A stretch of 64,000 bases of DNA, taken from Epiperipatus broadwayi (Eukaryota; Onychophora; Udeonychophora; Euonychophora; Peripatidae). Every line of letters begins with the position of its first letter. Within the stretch, counting starts at the first letter, position 1. Location of the stretch: positions 2,706,925 to 2,770,924 of the forward strand of contig JAQFVV010000003.1 of NCBI GenBank assembly GCA_028023455.1, written 5' to 3'. Made by a program: the position numbers and the translations under genes. Positions 1 to 12,289 of this stretch are shown here, in pieces. Under the pieces are notes generated by a model that ran no database searches, was not told the origin of the DNA, and saw nothing but the letters and a program-made list of their open reading frames with translations.

Positions 1-420
1 ATCCATAATATCCCTAATTCTAGCTCCAGGCAAACATACTCTTAAATATCTATTTCTATTTTCTTTTGCAATTACATCTCCACATTCTCTAATTAGTGAG
101 TCTTCTATCAAGACTCTCATAGTTTACTTTTCCTATTTCATCTGTAATATTTTCTTTAATCTTCTGAATTTCATCTATTTTTCCTTATTGTTTATATTCA
201 TTAATTCCTTGATTTGCTCACACTTCATATTTAACAGTTTTAATTTTACTTCTACATCATTTACCTCTTTTTCTATCATCTTTATTCTTTGGCTAACTAT
301 ATTCCCATTGCATTACTTATTTTGTCATCTATATCTCTTGTCACTGTACTAAACACATATAGGTCATCCTTAGCTACATTTGCCTCATTTTCTGCTGACT
401 TTCTTTTAACTATCTACACT
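1..420 (-). pseudogene. Decayed coiled-coil ORF1-like frame, cut by the window edge
   Basis: Minus-strand translation gives good protein-like stretches in changing frames. The segment from 300 to about 180 reads with no stop and contains KMIEKEVNDVEVKLKLLN and KCEQIKELMNINNKEK, a charged heptad-like coiled coil. The next stretch (about 178-100) continues one frame over with IDEIQKIKENITDEIGKV. The last stretch (120-1) stays open to the window edge and contains LIRECGDVIAKENRNRYL. Two single-base frameshifts therefore break one ancestral reading frame. A coiled coil followed by a basic-acidic domain is what ORF1 or gag-like proteins of non-LTR retrotransposons look like, but I do not recognise the family. 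The 5' limit near 420 is approximate, and a link to the RTE elements in this window is not shown. Confidence 0.45.
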
Positions 421-1196
421 TAAAAACCATTTTTAATCTATTTTATCATATTTATACATGATCTACAGTCTTATTTAAGCATTTCAGATGGAACACCTTA
501 TCATATACTGCACACACTACCAAAGCCCACTGAGTTTCCTTCTGACTGTCATACATACATTATGATATACATATGCAGTCCATATTTTTATATTTCCAAT
601 TCCCCTATTCGTTATTTACTTAGACAGTAGCAAATATATATATGCCCTACTTTATTGTAAATTTAATTCTGTAATCTATAGTAGAATTGGCTTTTTTTAA
701 TGTAGCTGAAGATTTCTCAAGAAAGCTTAGGATTTTTTTCATTAGTCATCCCAGATAATGTTCTATAGTAAATGGAAGTCTGGTTATTTATAACTGAGGG
801 TGGTGGTGGAGAATAAAACAATTCAGATCATTCATATGAGTTTGATGCCTTGATAATAAAGACATAATAAATATGATATAATCTCCACTGAAGTTAGGAG
901 AGTCAGTCAAAGATACCAAACCCACAATCTACCTTTAAAAAGGGATTCTCACAACAAAAGAATTAAAAGATGGACAGTAGATTTTTGTGTATTAATTACA
1001 AAAATCTCTACATCAATTGGAAAGAAAAAATGAGATATATGGTGAATGAGATGAACTGAAAACACTTGTTTTATCATTGTTTTTCTATTTTCATGTCTTG
1101 ATAGAATCATATAATATTAATATATGTTCAGTTTTACAGTTTGTTTTTAGTACTTTTTATTTTGTTCTTTCTGTAATATTTTAAATATATATATAT
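421..1196. other. AT-rich spacer, nothing recognised
   Basis: Non-coding AT-rich sequence ending in a short AT tract just before the hammerhead cluster. Confidence 0.6.
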
Positions 1197-1350
1197 ATGT
1201 GAAAAACAAAAACAAGTTATTCACGTAACTTGATATCACTTGTTATTTATGTTCAACAGATGGCGTTTTACCAAAACCACCGAACAAGTGTAAAATTTGT
1301 TTACATAAACGAAAAAAGAGTCAGAATTAACTACCTCTTTCATTTGCTCA

Positions 1351-1397
1351 CCCCCAGATCAGCTGATTTCAAGCTGGTTTGCTCTCATCAGTGAGGG
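1351..1397 (-). ncRNA. Type I hammerhead ribozyme (B1 copy 1)
   Basis: Read on the minus strand: stem I strand CCCTCA, core CTGATGA (1391-1385), stem II GAGC/GCTT with an AAACCA loop, GAAA (1370-1367), then ATCAGCTGAT as stem III, C17 at 1357 and stem I partner TGGGGG (1356-1351). All conserved core positions are present. Stem III is a perfect 10-nt palindrome, so folding within one molecule leaves only about 3 bp and a 4-nt loop. Such short stem III hammerheads are known to act best as dimers. Confidence 0.8.
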
Positions 1398-1730
1398 ATA
1401 GAGTATAGAAACTAGATCTAAACACTGACTCTCAAGTGTTTATGCAAAACGTTTCTATCAGTTTGCAAGCGTGAATTTTTCAGACCGTAAATCTTCAAAC
1501 TCAGCCTAGCAAGCCAGATATTTATATTCTATCTCAGTTCAGTATCACTACATAATCAATCTCTCAATATATATATTCAAGAAAACTTTAAAGTACATTT
1601 ATAAAACAAAAAAATTATTACTAACTTGATATCACTTTTATTTATTCAACAGATGGCTTTTACCAAACCACCAACAATTAAAATTTTTTACATAAACGAA
1701 AAATCAGAATTAACTCCTCTTTCGTTTGCA

Positions 1731-1767
1731 CCCCCGACGCGATTCGCGGTTTGCTCCATCAGGAGGG
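1731..1767 (-). ncRNA. Diverged CpG-rich hammerhead variant (B1 copy 2)
   Basis: At the position equivalent to the ribozyme in the other copies, the minus strand reads CCCTC, CTGATGG, GAGC, a short loop, then GCGAATCGCGTCGGGGG. Stem I CCCTC/GGGGG still pairs (one G-U), and the innermost pair has become C-G where other copies have A-U. Core A9 is G, and position 15.1 is T where the other copies have A, so normal activity is doubtful. It is conspicuously GC- and CpG-rich in an AT-rich window. Confidence 0.4.
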
Positions 1768-2001
1768 AAGAGAAGAAACGACAAACACGACCCAGGTTTA
1801 GCAAAAGCACGTGAGCGTGAATTTTTCAGACTGGTAAAGTCTTCAAACTCAGCCTAGCAAGCCAGATATTTATATGGGTCTGATCTCAGTTCAGTATCAC
1901 CACATAATCAAAGTCTCTGCAATATATATCATTGCAAGAAAACTTTAAAGGTACATTTATGAAAAACAAAAACAAGTTATTCACGTAACTCTATATTCTA
2001 T

Positions 2002-2048
2002 CCCTCACTGATGAGAGCAAACCAGCTTGAAATCAGCTGATCTGGGGG
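2002..2048 (+). ncRNA. Type I hammerhead ribozyme (B1 copy 3)
   Basis: CCCTCA stem I (2002-2007), CTGATGA core (2008-2014), stem II GAGC (2015-2018) with GCTT (2025-2028), GAAA (2029-2032), palindromic stem III to T2041, predicted cleavage after C2042, and stem I partner TGGGGG (2043-2048; one G-U pair). Every invariant core base is intact. Confidence 0.82.
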
Positions 2049-2415
2049 TGAGCAAATGAAAGAGGTAGTTAATTCTGACTCTTTTTTCGTTTATGTAAAC
2101 AAATTTTACACTTGTTCGGTGGTTTTGGTAAAACGCCATCTGTTGAACATAAATAACAAGTGATATCAAGTTACGTTAATAACTTGTTTTTGTTTTTCAT
2201 AAATGTACCTTTAAAGTTTTCTTGCAATGATATATATTGCAGAGACTTTGATTATGTGGTGATACTGAACTGAAATCAGACCCATATAAATATCTGGCTT
2301 GCTAGGCTGAGTTTGAAGACTTTACCGGTCTGAAAAATTCACGCTTGCAAACTGATAGAAACGTTTTGCATAAACACTTGAGAGTCAGTGTTTAGATCTA
2401 GTTTCTATACTCTAT

Positions 2416-2462
2416 CCCTCACTGATGAGAGCAAACCAGCTTGAAATCAGCTGATCTGGGGG
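2416..2462 (+). ncRNA. Type I hammerhead ribozyme (B1 copy 4)
   Basis: Identical over the ribozyme to the copy at 2002-2048: core 2422-2428, GAAA 2443-2446, predicted cleavage after C2456. It lies in tandem with the 2002 copy, about 414 bp apart. Tandem sense ribozymes could in principle release a unit-length RNA. Confidence 0.82.
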
Positions 2463-2571
2463 TGAGCAAATGAAAGAGGTAGTTAATTCTGATTCTTTTT
2501 TCGTTTATGTAAACAAATTTTACACTTGTTCGGTGGTTTTGGTAAAACGCCATCTGTTGAATATATATATA

Positions 2572-2650
2572 CACTTAAGCTAGATTAATTAGAGGGATTA
2601 CTGAAGAGAGCTTGAAAGTCTGGTTTTAAATCCCCTCTTCTATATTTTTG
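2572..2650 (+). repeat. Fragment of the family A hammerhead repeat, ribozyme absent
   Basis: The stretch with CTTAAGCTAGATTAATTAG followed by GAGCTTGAAAGTCTGG matches the distal parts of the family A fold-backs at 24.3-24.85 kb and the fragments at 38.2 and 61.3 kb. It abuts the B1 cluster. The fragment holds a GTTTTAAATCC stretch that resembles a decayed pol III B box. Confidence 0.45.
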
Positions 2651-5600
2651 ACTTTTTATGGGTCTTTGTCAGGATTATATTTGTCTGAAAAGAAATTAGA
2701 CCAAAATTTAAAATATAACTTTTATCAAGATAAATAGAATGGAAAATATTAGATAGTAGAAACACAGAAAAAATTAAAACATTGAAAAAAAATAGTGCAA
2801 ACATGATTATATTTTAAGATAATGCTAATAGTAAATGCTAGAAATGAAATACTTTTTAAAAAAAATTTTAATTGGTGAAATGGTAATTGTACTGAGGAAG
2901 AGTTTTGATAGGACTGGACTGAGCAATCTATTGGTAAATTTGTATATCAAAACAAAGGTACACATACATTTAATCTGCATTTGATCCCTGTAATCAAGTT
3001 TATATCACTATTGCTGATCTATCACTGTAAGCATAAATTAATTGATACCAGATGATAGTTTTTGGGATTTTTTTTTATTGATCCCCAGACTAGTTTTAAT
3101 TTAGTATTAATCTGAGTACCTAGGGTTACTCACTGTTAATAAATTATATAACCAGATTCCAAAGATAAATTTTTTTGAATCACAGTTTAACTATCATAAT
3201 GCTTAAACAAAGAATATATTCCCGCAAATCATCTGATTATTATTTCTTCTTTAATAATACTTCTTTATATATTTTACTTAAAGTTTAAGAAAATATTTTG
3301 ACGACTAAATGAAATGTTTTGGTTACTCTAATAGACAATTGGATAATAATAGATATGTAGTATATTTTGAAATTTGTTTTTTTTTTTTAATTAATGCAAA
3401 TACACCTCTCATTTCAACAATAATATCTCAAACATCCACCATAAGAGGAACTCAAACAATCCTTATTATGCATGAATTTCATAAACAACAATCACTTATT
3501 AGATAATCTAGAGATATCCTACAAACTGGATGTCTATGCTCTTTGAGAACTTGATATTTTTTATTACACACAAGATAGGACTGGTTTTTATTTACTTTTA
3601 ATACATTGTGGAAGAATAAATAAGCATTGTTCTGTAGAGATATTTCAATGATGTTTTTTTTTTTTTTGTCACTGCTTCCCCCAACTTGGGCATATTGCAA
3701 CAATAAACTACCAATGATGATATAAAATATTAATCATTAATCATAGTTCTCTGTCTTGTTATTCTATTTAACTTTATTAGGCAGAACTTAACACATTCAC
3801 ATCTATCATGTAAATAATTTAAAACAAAAGCAGAAAAAAAGAACTATTTGAAAAAATATAATTTATTGAACAGTTTACATAAAGTGTGTTGAAAGAGAAG
3901 AAAAACGAATTGTACTATACTCCTGCTTTCCACAAATAGTTTAGAATTAGAATGAAATATAATTTAGAAAAAGAAGTATAGTGTAAAACAATGAAAAGTT
4001 TGTAAGAATGTGAGAATTTAAAACAGAAGATTTGAATATATCTTTATCAAACAAACAATTTATATTTAGAAATTTTACAATTTCTGTGATGTAGAATATA
4101 TGTATAAACATTAGAAAAAGACTAATGCTATATAGATTGCTTTTTTATTTGTGATGTTCTTAATATAAATAAAAGTTCATAAGCCAAGTTTCCTGTAATT
4201 TTCTATAATTCCAATTTTATATGGATAATTACTTGTGAAGAACATGTTCAAATTGATGTCTATTTTTTTTTTTTTTGCCGCATGTATATTATGATGTGAT
4301 ATATTCTTGACAAACAATGGATTTTTTAATTATAGAAAATAGCAGGATAAAATTGTTCAGATTGTTTTTGATTAGTAAAGTAAGCAATAATTTCTGTCTT
4401 CTTAGAACAGATTATATCACTTTACACATTAGTTATTATTTTTTTCTACTGCAGGAATAAAAAAAATTAAAATTTCCAATATTCTCTTTTATTAAGACAA
4501 GATGTTTAATGCTTGTTTGTGCTTTTAAATAATATCAAATTCTATGGTTGTACAGTGGTTTTTGTCCAACTTTTTTTTTCTTTTTGAATATAATTCTCCA
4601 ATATTATTCTGATAATTAAATTCACCTGATTTCTGGTTGTCCTTTTTTTATTATTTTTCAAATGAATTTATTTTTTTAAATATCCTATTCGAATTGCGTA
4701 AATTTATATATAGTCATTTATGTTTCAAATGAAAGCCCAGATTTATTTCATCAAGAATTTATTTTGTTTTCTTTAATTATATATATTTTATTTTTTATAT
4801 AAAAATAATTGAATGATTATTGAGGGATAATATGTTGCTAAATCACATGAAGTGTTAGGTTGAGCACCAACCAATCTTAGATCTCAAGTCTGATTCTTTA
4901 TTATTATACTTAACTACACAAGGCTTTAATTACAATATTGTCTATTTTTTTCATCCTAACTTTAAAAAAAAAAAACTTAAAATCATAAAAAAAATTTCTG
5001 CTTCTTTAAAAAACAAGATTTATGTTTCTAAAGTTTTTGCCACGCTGCTATTGTTCACTGAGATAAATCTTTGCTTTAGAAAAACTTCCCTAATCTTGCA
5101 AAACAGTTGTAATGATATATATAAGCAGATTGTTTTAAGATAATTATATATAAAACTTGAGTTGTTATTATATCAAGGTTGGCAAGTGTTGTAAAGCTAT
5201 TAAGATTAATTATATTTATAGGATAAGAAGAATGGTCTGTTATTTTAAGACAGCAGTCTATGATTTTAAAACTTATATAATAAAGTGTCTTAAAATCTGC
5301 TTAATGTTTTTATATATACGTATTTTCTATTTGGAGTTAGCTATATATTTAAAATATAAGCATTCAAAGCAAAATAAGTCGCCATCTATGGAAGAAAATA
5401 TGAATTAAGGTAAAATTTCATTTCCAGCCAATTTTTAAAAAGTTAAAGTGAGACATGGACAAAAAAAATTGTGAATTTCCATGACTCTAGCTTCATAATT
5501 CAATAGTTGATAAGTTTTTATATTTATAGTTTAAAAGAAAATACCCTCATTAAATATAAGACATAAAAGACATTAGTAAGTCAAATATTTAAGACACTCT

Positions 5601-8329
5601 TTACAGATATAATAAGTCTATAGCAATTTAATGCATTCGTATAATGTTATGTTCATATCTTAATTAAATGAATTATTCAATAAAATGTAATTTTAGTCAA
5701 CAAACTTTAAAAGCTGTCAATCTTCACAAAGTTAAGTTTCTTGTTTGCTGTTTATGGTGAAAATTGTGTTTTTTAATCAAACTTCTCTTTATTGTAAATC
5801 ATTGGTGCTCATCTGAATGACAAATTACTATATTGGCACTTTATTTCATACTATTCCCTGATTAAAGATTTATCAATCAACATTATAAGATGACTAGTTG
5901 ACTATATATCATATAGCTAAAAAATAACTTTTCTTTCTTCTGTATCTAAAACCTTGGTTCAAAGATTTTGCCCTAATCTTAGATTTGCAGTAGATAACTA
6001 TAGAAATATAATCTGGTAACTTTTCAATATTAATCACTTCATTGTAGAATGATAGTTGAAAGCTAGTGCAAAATCTAATAATTTTGGACTACTGCTCATT
6101 TACAAGGCTGGTTAAATGTAACTTTGATTGGCAATATATAATTGTGCCAATTTTAGAAAAGGTCTTATAGCTAATATAACTCTGGAGTTCCATATCTTTT
6201 TTGCCTTTTTAGAAGAAGTTTATTCTTTTATCTAAATCTAAAAAAAAAAAAAAATGATAATTTCTTCTTTGAATGCTTTTTATTAAATTATATTTCAACT
6301 GACTAACAGTCTTCATCAGAACTTTTTTCTTTCTTTTTGTTTATTTACTAAAAAAAAAATTGTTTTAAAGAAGAAATATTCTGAAAAAAACTGCTAGTCT
6401 CATGAAGGACAATGTAATAAAAAACATTGTGAAAAGGCAAACAAGTGAATTTTTTAGAGATCTATTTAATATAAGCAGTGCAGAAGTGATGAAATATTAT
6501 TGAACTTTTATTTACTAGCAAATTGTTTTACTACTTAGCTAGATTATTGCACTTTACCCATCAGTTTTGGGAAAACTAAGTAGGATGCATACTCTTATAG
6601 AATGCAGAAAACTAAACAATCATATGATACTTAGATGCATCCATTTCTCTATCAAAAGTAATTATTCTTAGCCGTAAATTTAAAATTATCAAAATGTCAA
6701 CACACGACTTGATTCTCTTATCACTGCAGTAAGCAAAATTATTTCACATTTCCTACTCTAGGATTAATAAATTGCATTATTATCTAGAAACCACTAATTA
6801 CTCAAACTTATAATAGATAGTACTAGAATAGAGAAGGAGAAATAGTATAGTTATGTTCTTTATTATCAAAATATCTAATATTATGAATTAGTTTTAGATA
6901 AATTAATATGGACAGGTTAGTACCTTAATTCAAAACTTGGAATTTTTGGATTATCAGATGTGAGACAATATAATAAATACAAAATGCTGAATGGGGTATT
7001 ATTTGTTTCAGAAGTTAAATTAATTTAAGAAATTTGCCAACATTGTCGGTTAATGCTAGCTACTTAAGATTAAATAAGGATAGATGTCATTACTGTACAA
7101 TGCAAAAATAAAATCGTATTCTTTAGTATAGTAGTAATATAATGGACTCTATAGTGAAATATCTATGGATTGAATTAATATATTGTTTTAGTGCTCAAAC
7201 ATCACAGGATTTTCTCAGTAATAATTATTTGATTATTTTATTTTATTGAAGAAGAGATAAATTTTTGTGTTTATAGGTACATGACAAATAATCTTTCAAG
7301 TTTTTCCATCCATAAGGATGAGTAAATGACTAGGTGTCAAAAGTCATTATTATGATTATGCATGCTATCCAATTTTTTTTGCTCTGAGTAAATTGAGATG
7401 CTGTTATTAGCAGTTTGATACCATCAATAATTACAATAGTGATACAGACTTCACTAAATAAATGATCTCTTGGCTATCATTACATATGCAAAACTTGAAA
7501 GACATTGATATTTTTTATCCATAAAATACTTGTGGGAATTCATCCAATGATGGATTCATTTGAAGTCAAAAAAGCTCAATGGGGTTTAAAGTAATTAAAA
7601 AACTGTATACCAAATTGTTATAAAGTAAATAACTGAATAAAAATAATTGGCAACTTAATTCTAAAGTTATTCTGATGATGATGATTACACATGGTTATAT
7701 AATTAATAAGGATATTAATCGAATATATTAATTTTAAAAAGCAAGTTATACATATGAATGTGTAAAAATATTAGTAATACATAATGTATATATCTGTTCA
7801 AAACTTATCAATAAAGCATGAGTGATTATCCACAATATATGATATATGCAAGACAGGTATGGAGAAAAACAGCAGATATCATGGCTACCCAGTATTCAAT
7901 ATAAAGATTATGAAAATCTTAGGTTGGAGATTAATCCCAAGAAGATTGATAAATCACCAAATAATGCCATAAAAAAGTATTAAAAGACTACTATTTTAGA
8001 AAAACATTTGGATTGCAAGCTTATTAATTATTAAATTCATGGTTAGATTTTTTATGCATATAAATTGTAAAAGTATTTGGGCCTAACTTAATTTTATTAT
8101 TATTATTATTATATTTGTAAAATACATTTTTTATTATTCATTTTAGTCTTATTACTTAGTAGATTATTATATAACTCGATTTGATTTATTGTAATTGTAT
8201 TTAAGTTGTTGGATCTTTTTTTTTTTCATTGTGGTCCAAAAGTTGTGGTTGCATTTGAAAAGTTAGGTTCTTTAATTACAGTAAAATGTATATATATATG
8301 TTTGATCATCATCATCAACAGTAGTATGT
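2651..8329. other. AT-rich non-coding stretch
   Basis: No gene recognised. It contains scattered poly-A/T tracts, a weak hammerhead-like segment near 6.3 kb (listed separately) and a TTATTATTATTATTA tract at about 8095-8113. Short open frames at 3309-3506, 3479-3703, 5157-5408 and 8206-8421 show AT-driven composition and no family resemblance. Confidence 0.6.
6283..6322 (-). ncRNA. Hammerhead-like segment, weak
   Basis: The minus strand reads TCTGATGAAGACTG, a short loop, CAGTTGAAATATAATT. The CTGATGA and GAAA boxes are intact and ACTG/CAGT gives a 4-bp stem II with one unpaired A. Stems I and III are not convincing. The AAG following CTGATGA resembles hammerhead motifs reported in Penelope-like elements. 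It could be a lone decayed terminal repeat. Confidence 0.25.
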
Positions 8330-8535
8330 CAAATAGACAGGTACAGAGAGTAATCACATTATTAATTTATCCATTTTTCCATTCCATTCTTTTCTTTGTC
8401 CAGCTCTTCCATTCTACATAACTCTTCCCATCTCTTATATCATACAACAATGTCAATCTCTTCCATCCTTTCTTCTTACTTCCATACACCATTTCCCTCC
8501 AAAACATTTTTTATTAAATTCATATATGTCCAATC

Positions 8536-8850
<315 letters not shown>

Positions 8851-8999
8851 ATTTCCTCAATCAATCTTTTCTCATTTACTCTTTACAAAACTTCATTTGT
8901 TATTTTATTCATCCAACTGATTTTTTTCCCTTCTTCTCCATATCCATATCTTAAACACTTTCAATCAGTTTCTAATTTAATTACTCATTATTCGTGTTT

Positions 9000-10330
9000 C
9001 ACAACCATACCTTAGTATACTCCACACATAGCATTTAATTAATATTTTTTCTTAATTCTCTCTCCAAAGGTCCACAAAATATTTTCTTTCTTTTAATAAA
9101 TGTCTCCTTTGCCAACACTATTTTTATTTTAACATCATCTTCCCTTTTTCCATCCTCACTCAACCAACTATCCAAATATCTAAATCCTTTTACTGTTTAT
9201 TATGTTATCACAGATTTACATTTGCAGTCTTTTTTGCATTTTTCCCTATCCATAAACACTTAATGTTTTTAATATTACTCTTTATTCCATATTTTATATA
9301 TCCTTCCAATTTATTCAACATATTGTGAAGATACTTTTCATCCTCAACTATAAGAGTCATATCATCTGAAAATCCTTATACATTTTATTACTCTATCTCC
9401 AACATTTGCTCTTCCAGTCTAAATAATTATTTAGCATGTCTTCTAAATGAATATTAAAGAAAACAGATGACATACTGCATCCTTACCTAACTCTATTTTC
9501 TATATTTCCTTTATTAACCTCATTACTCCCCAATTTAATTTTTATTCTTTGACAAGTATACATATTTCAAATCTCTTCTCTCTATCCAAAATATCCCTTT
9601 ATCTTTTAAGATGGACATAAATTTATTCCAGACTATTCTATCAACTGCTTTTTTTAAATCCACAAAACATATAACAATTCCTTTATCTTTTTCATTATAT
9701 CACTCTGAAATTGTACTAGCAACACCAGTAGCATCTCTTGTACTTTTCTCTCTCCAAAAATCAAAGTGTTCTTTTTCAATATAATACTCTACTTTCCCAT
9801 AAATTCTTCGAGTTAAAATCCTCAATAAAATTTTAGAAGCTTGAGATAACAAACTTATTGTTCTATATTCTTCACATGTAACAGCTTTCTTTTTTTTAGC
9901 AATTGAAATCATTATAGTGCTTAAAAAAAATCTTCAGGCAAAACTCTATTGTGATATATCAAATTGCAAAGTCCATCTATTTCCTTCATAGTAAGTTCCC
10001 CTATTTCTTCAAAAATTCTTTAGGTATTGCATCAAATCCAACAATCTTATTATTCTTCATTTGTGCAATTGACTTTCTTACCCAACAATCTTATTATTCT
10101 TCATTTGTGCAATTGACTTTCTTACTTCATCTGGCAATATGTTCATACCTTTATCATGTATTTCAATATCTTCATTTTCAATTTCATAATTAATTAAATT
10201 ATCTTGACTACTAAATGGACACTGAAGATATTCTTTCCATATTTTTAATATATCTTTGCTATCAATTAATCTCTTTCCATTCTTATCTGCAATCTCACTT
10301 TCTACCCATATTTTTTTTTCCAAATGACAT
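9000..10330 (-). pseudogene. RTE-1 reverse transcriptase remnant
   Basis: The segment 10323-10078 encodes the linker before the RT domain, including LPDEVRKSIAQMKNNKIVG, which matches the usual -LPPEV--AI--MKNNKA-G motif. The segment 9912-9700 has EEYRTISLLSQASKILLRIL and later ATGVAST, resembling the conserved N-YR-ISLLS--SKI motif. Further down, frame-shifted pieces read FVDLKKAVDRIVWN (RT motif with the first Asp, about 9675-9620) and GCSMSSVFFNIHLEDML (about 9485-9430), then a decayed thumb region. Many stops and frameshifts, including the 44-bp duplication at 10038-10125, make it non-functional. Confidence 0.7.
10038..10125. repeat. 44-bp tandem duplication inside RTE-1
   Basis: CCAACAATCTTATTATTCTT and the following 24 bases occur twice back to back (10038-10081 and 10082-10125) without change. 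As 44 is not a multiple of three, it also shifts the frame. The identity of the two copies suggests a recent event relative to the decay of the element. Confidence 0.9.
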
Positions 10331-11084
10331 TTTTGTATATACCTTTTTGCATACTAAACCTTTCTATCTCTCTACATTCTTACTCCAACCATTTACTAAA
10401 TCTGTCTCTTTTCTTAGCTCATTATTAATTTATCTATATGCACTTTTCCTTTTCTCAGTATTTACATTCTTCTATCTGCATACTTCCATATTTTCCAACA
10501 TACCTTCAATTAGCCAAGGTTGTTTAGTTTTCTTTACTTGAGCAATATCTACTTCAGTTTTTGCTGTTTTAAGAATTCTTCTTTAAATTCTATACCAACA
10601 CTTATCAGAACTATTATATATTCATCATTTTGAACAATCCTTTTTATTGAATTTTCACATATTAAATCAAATTTTTCCTTTTCCCATTTCTTTCAATTTA
10701 TCCAAGTCTCATATTACATATCTTTTACCTCTTTTAATTCTTTTTAATCTCAATTTTAATTTAACCATAACCAAATTATGATATGAATTTTTATCATCAC
10801 CAGACAAAGCATGTGAACCCTTAATAGCATTCTTGTATCTATCTGATCAATATTTAATCAATTAACATTCTCTACTACCTGGAGCTTTCTATGTATGCAA
10901 TCTAATATGGTTTTTAAAACAAATGTTTGCACTCACAACCCCATTTTTCTTAAAAAATTGTACAAGCTGGCTACATCTTTTATTTCTTTTTTCAATACCA
11001 TAATTTCCAACAATTTTCCTTTCCTTACCTTTACCCAAAATAGCATTCCAATTACCCAATAGCAATATATATGCATTTTTTCTT

Positions 11085-11616
11085 TCATGTTAGATAATTT
11101 CCTCTATTTTCAATAACATCATAATTAGTAGTCAGCATATAAACTTGTATGATTACCAAATCCCTAGGACTTGCATTTATTCCCATCATCATCAACCTAT
11201 CATAAATACAATCAATCTTTCCCACACTATTCCAAATTTTATTCCCCCTAGCAATGCCAATTCCATTAATTTGTCTATTACTACCCAAATGAAATAACAT
11301 CTCCCACCATTTATTTCTCCACATCTCTCCCACCTCACTTTGCTTAATCCTATAATATTAATATTATTTATATACAACTCTCTCTCTTCAAATTTTCCAA
11401 TTCCCCATCTCTTCTCAAAGATCTAACATTCTGGGTGCTACTTTTCAATGTGACTTCTCTCAATGAATTAAGTTTGTGAGGATTTTGCAGATTTATGACC
11501 TGAGTAACCTCATGTCTACTCCTATCAGGCAAGACATCAAAGCCATTCTTAATTAAGGTCTCAACACCAAATATAATGATTCCCGTAGACATAATAAAAC
11601 AAGGGTTGTTTCCCAT
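11085..11616 (-). pseudogene. RTE-1 endonuclease remnant
   Basis: The start of the endonuclease domain can be read as TQNVRSLRRDGELENLKRE (about 11450-11385). In an overlapping frame it continues with YINNINIIGLSKVRWERCGE (about 11375-11310). These correspond to the conserved N-terminal motifs of APE-type endonucleases of RTE elements (a TWNVR-like start and an I-GLSEVRW motif). Later pieces include IGIARGNKIWNSVGKIDCI and SPRDLVIIQVYMLTTNYD, matching the family pattern in which a -VIQVYAPT- segment follows. At least one frame change near 11375-11330 breaks it, so no endonuclease is made. In vivo the enzyme nicks target DNA to prime reverse transcription. Confidence 0.7.
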
Positions 11617-11960
11617 TGCCTTTTTTGCCTACCAATAACCTCCATAACAGGTGTAGGGTACTAGCTAAATCTCATAAAATGAACATCCATCTACAACTTC
11701 CTCCTCACTGTTATCACTTATAGTGATCTTCCACTGACTTGGAAAAATGACTGGTGCTGACCCAGCATTCAGTGGGGTGTTGACTTATTTGATAGTAGTC
11801 AACATTCACCATTATACATCCACTGTCATGTGAATTGTGCATTTTATAGAAGTAAACATGCCACTCTCCTTCGCCATTTTCTAATAGTGAATGTTGTACC
11901 ATTGTCAGCAACTGCATATTTCAGTATTTCACTTATTTGCAGCTAGCCTTCATATTTAAA

Positions 11961-12289
11961 GGCCATTTAACTGATTAATAAAGGCTAAACATTGCAGTCC
12001 CTGGTAATTTTTTTTAGTAATATTGGTGTACATATAACCATAAGCATTTTTAAAAATAATTAAATCATTTTAATAATTTCATTTTTTTTGTTACTTAAAA
12101 TTAATTTAATGTTTGACTTATTTAAGTCTTGTATTATTTTCATTACATATTAAAAAATTTGTTTATGTTCCTGGCTGTGTTTATGCTATAGACTAGTAAA
12201 TAGGTTAGAAGGTTAATGAAAGAGAAATTAGGATATTATGAGAATATTGTTTTATTATATGTATCCTTTTGAAATGGAATGATTTTCCA
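11961..12289. other. AT-rich spacer
   Basis: No gene or repeat recognised between RTE-1 and the B2 hammerhead cluster. Confidence 0.5.

Larger units (their letters stand above)
1199..2558. repeat. Four-copy divergent hammerhead repeat cluster (family B1)
   Basis: A unit of about 360-400 bp occurs four times: two tandem copies (about 1199-1602 and 1603-1960, plus the first 30 bp of a third to 1990), then two inverted copies (about 1991-2198, truncated, and 2199-2558, near complete). The symmetry centre is near 1990. Each unit contains a hammerhead ribozyme, on the minus strand in the left copies and the plus strand in the right copies, so ribozyme-sense copies diverge. Shared landmarks include AACAGATGGCGTTTTACC, CAGCCTAGCAAGCCAGATAT and a CTGAACTGA-type palindromic motif. 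The right-hand copies are close to identical to the first copy, but the second copy differs strongly between 1720 and 1810. AT tracts flank both sides. No long open frame of retroelement type is present, so the element would be non-autonomous. Confidence 0.85.
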
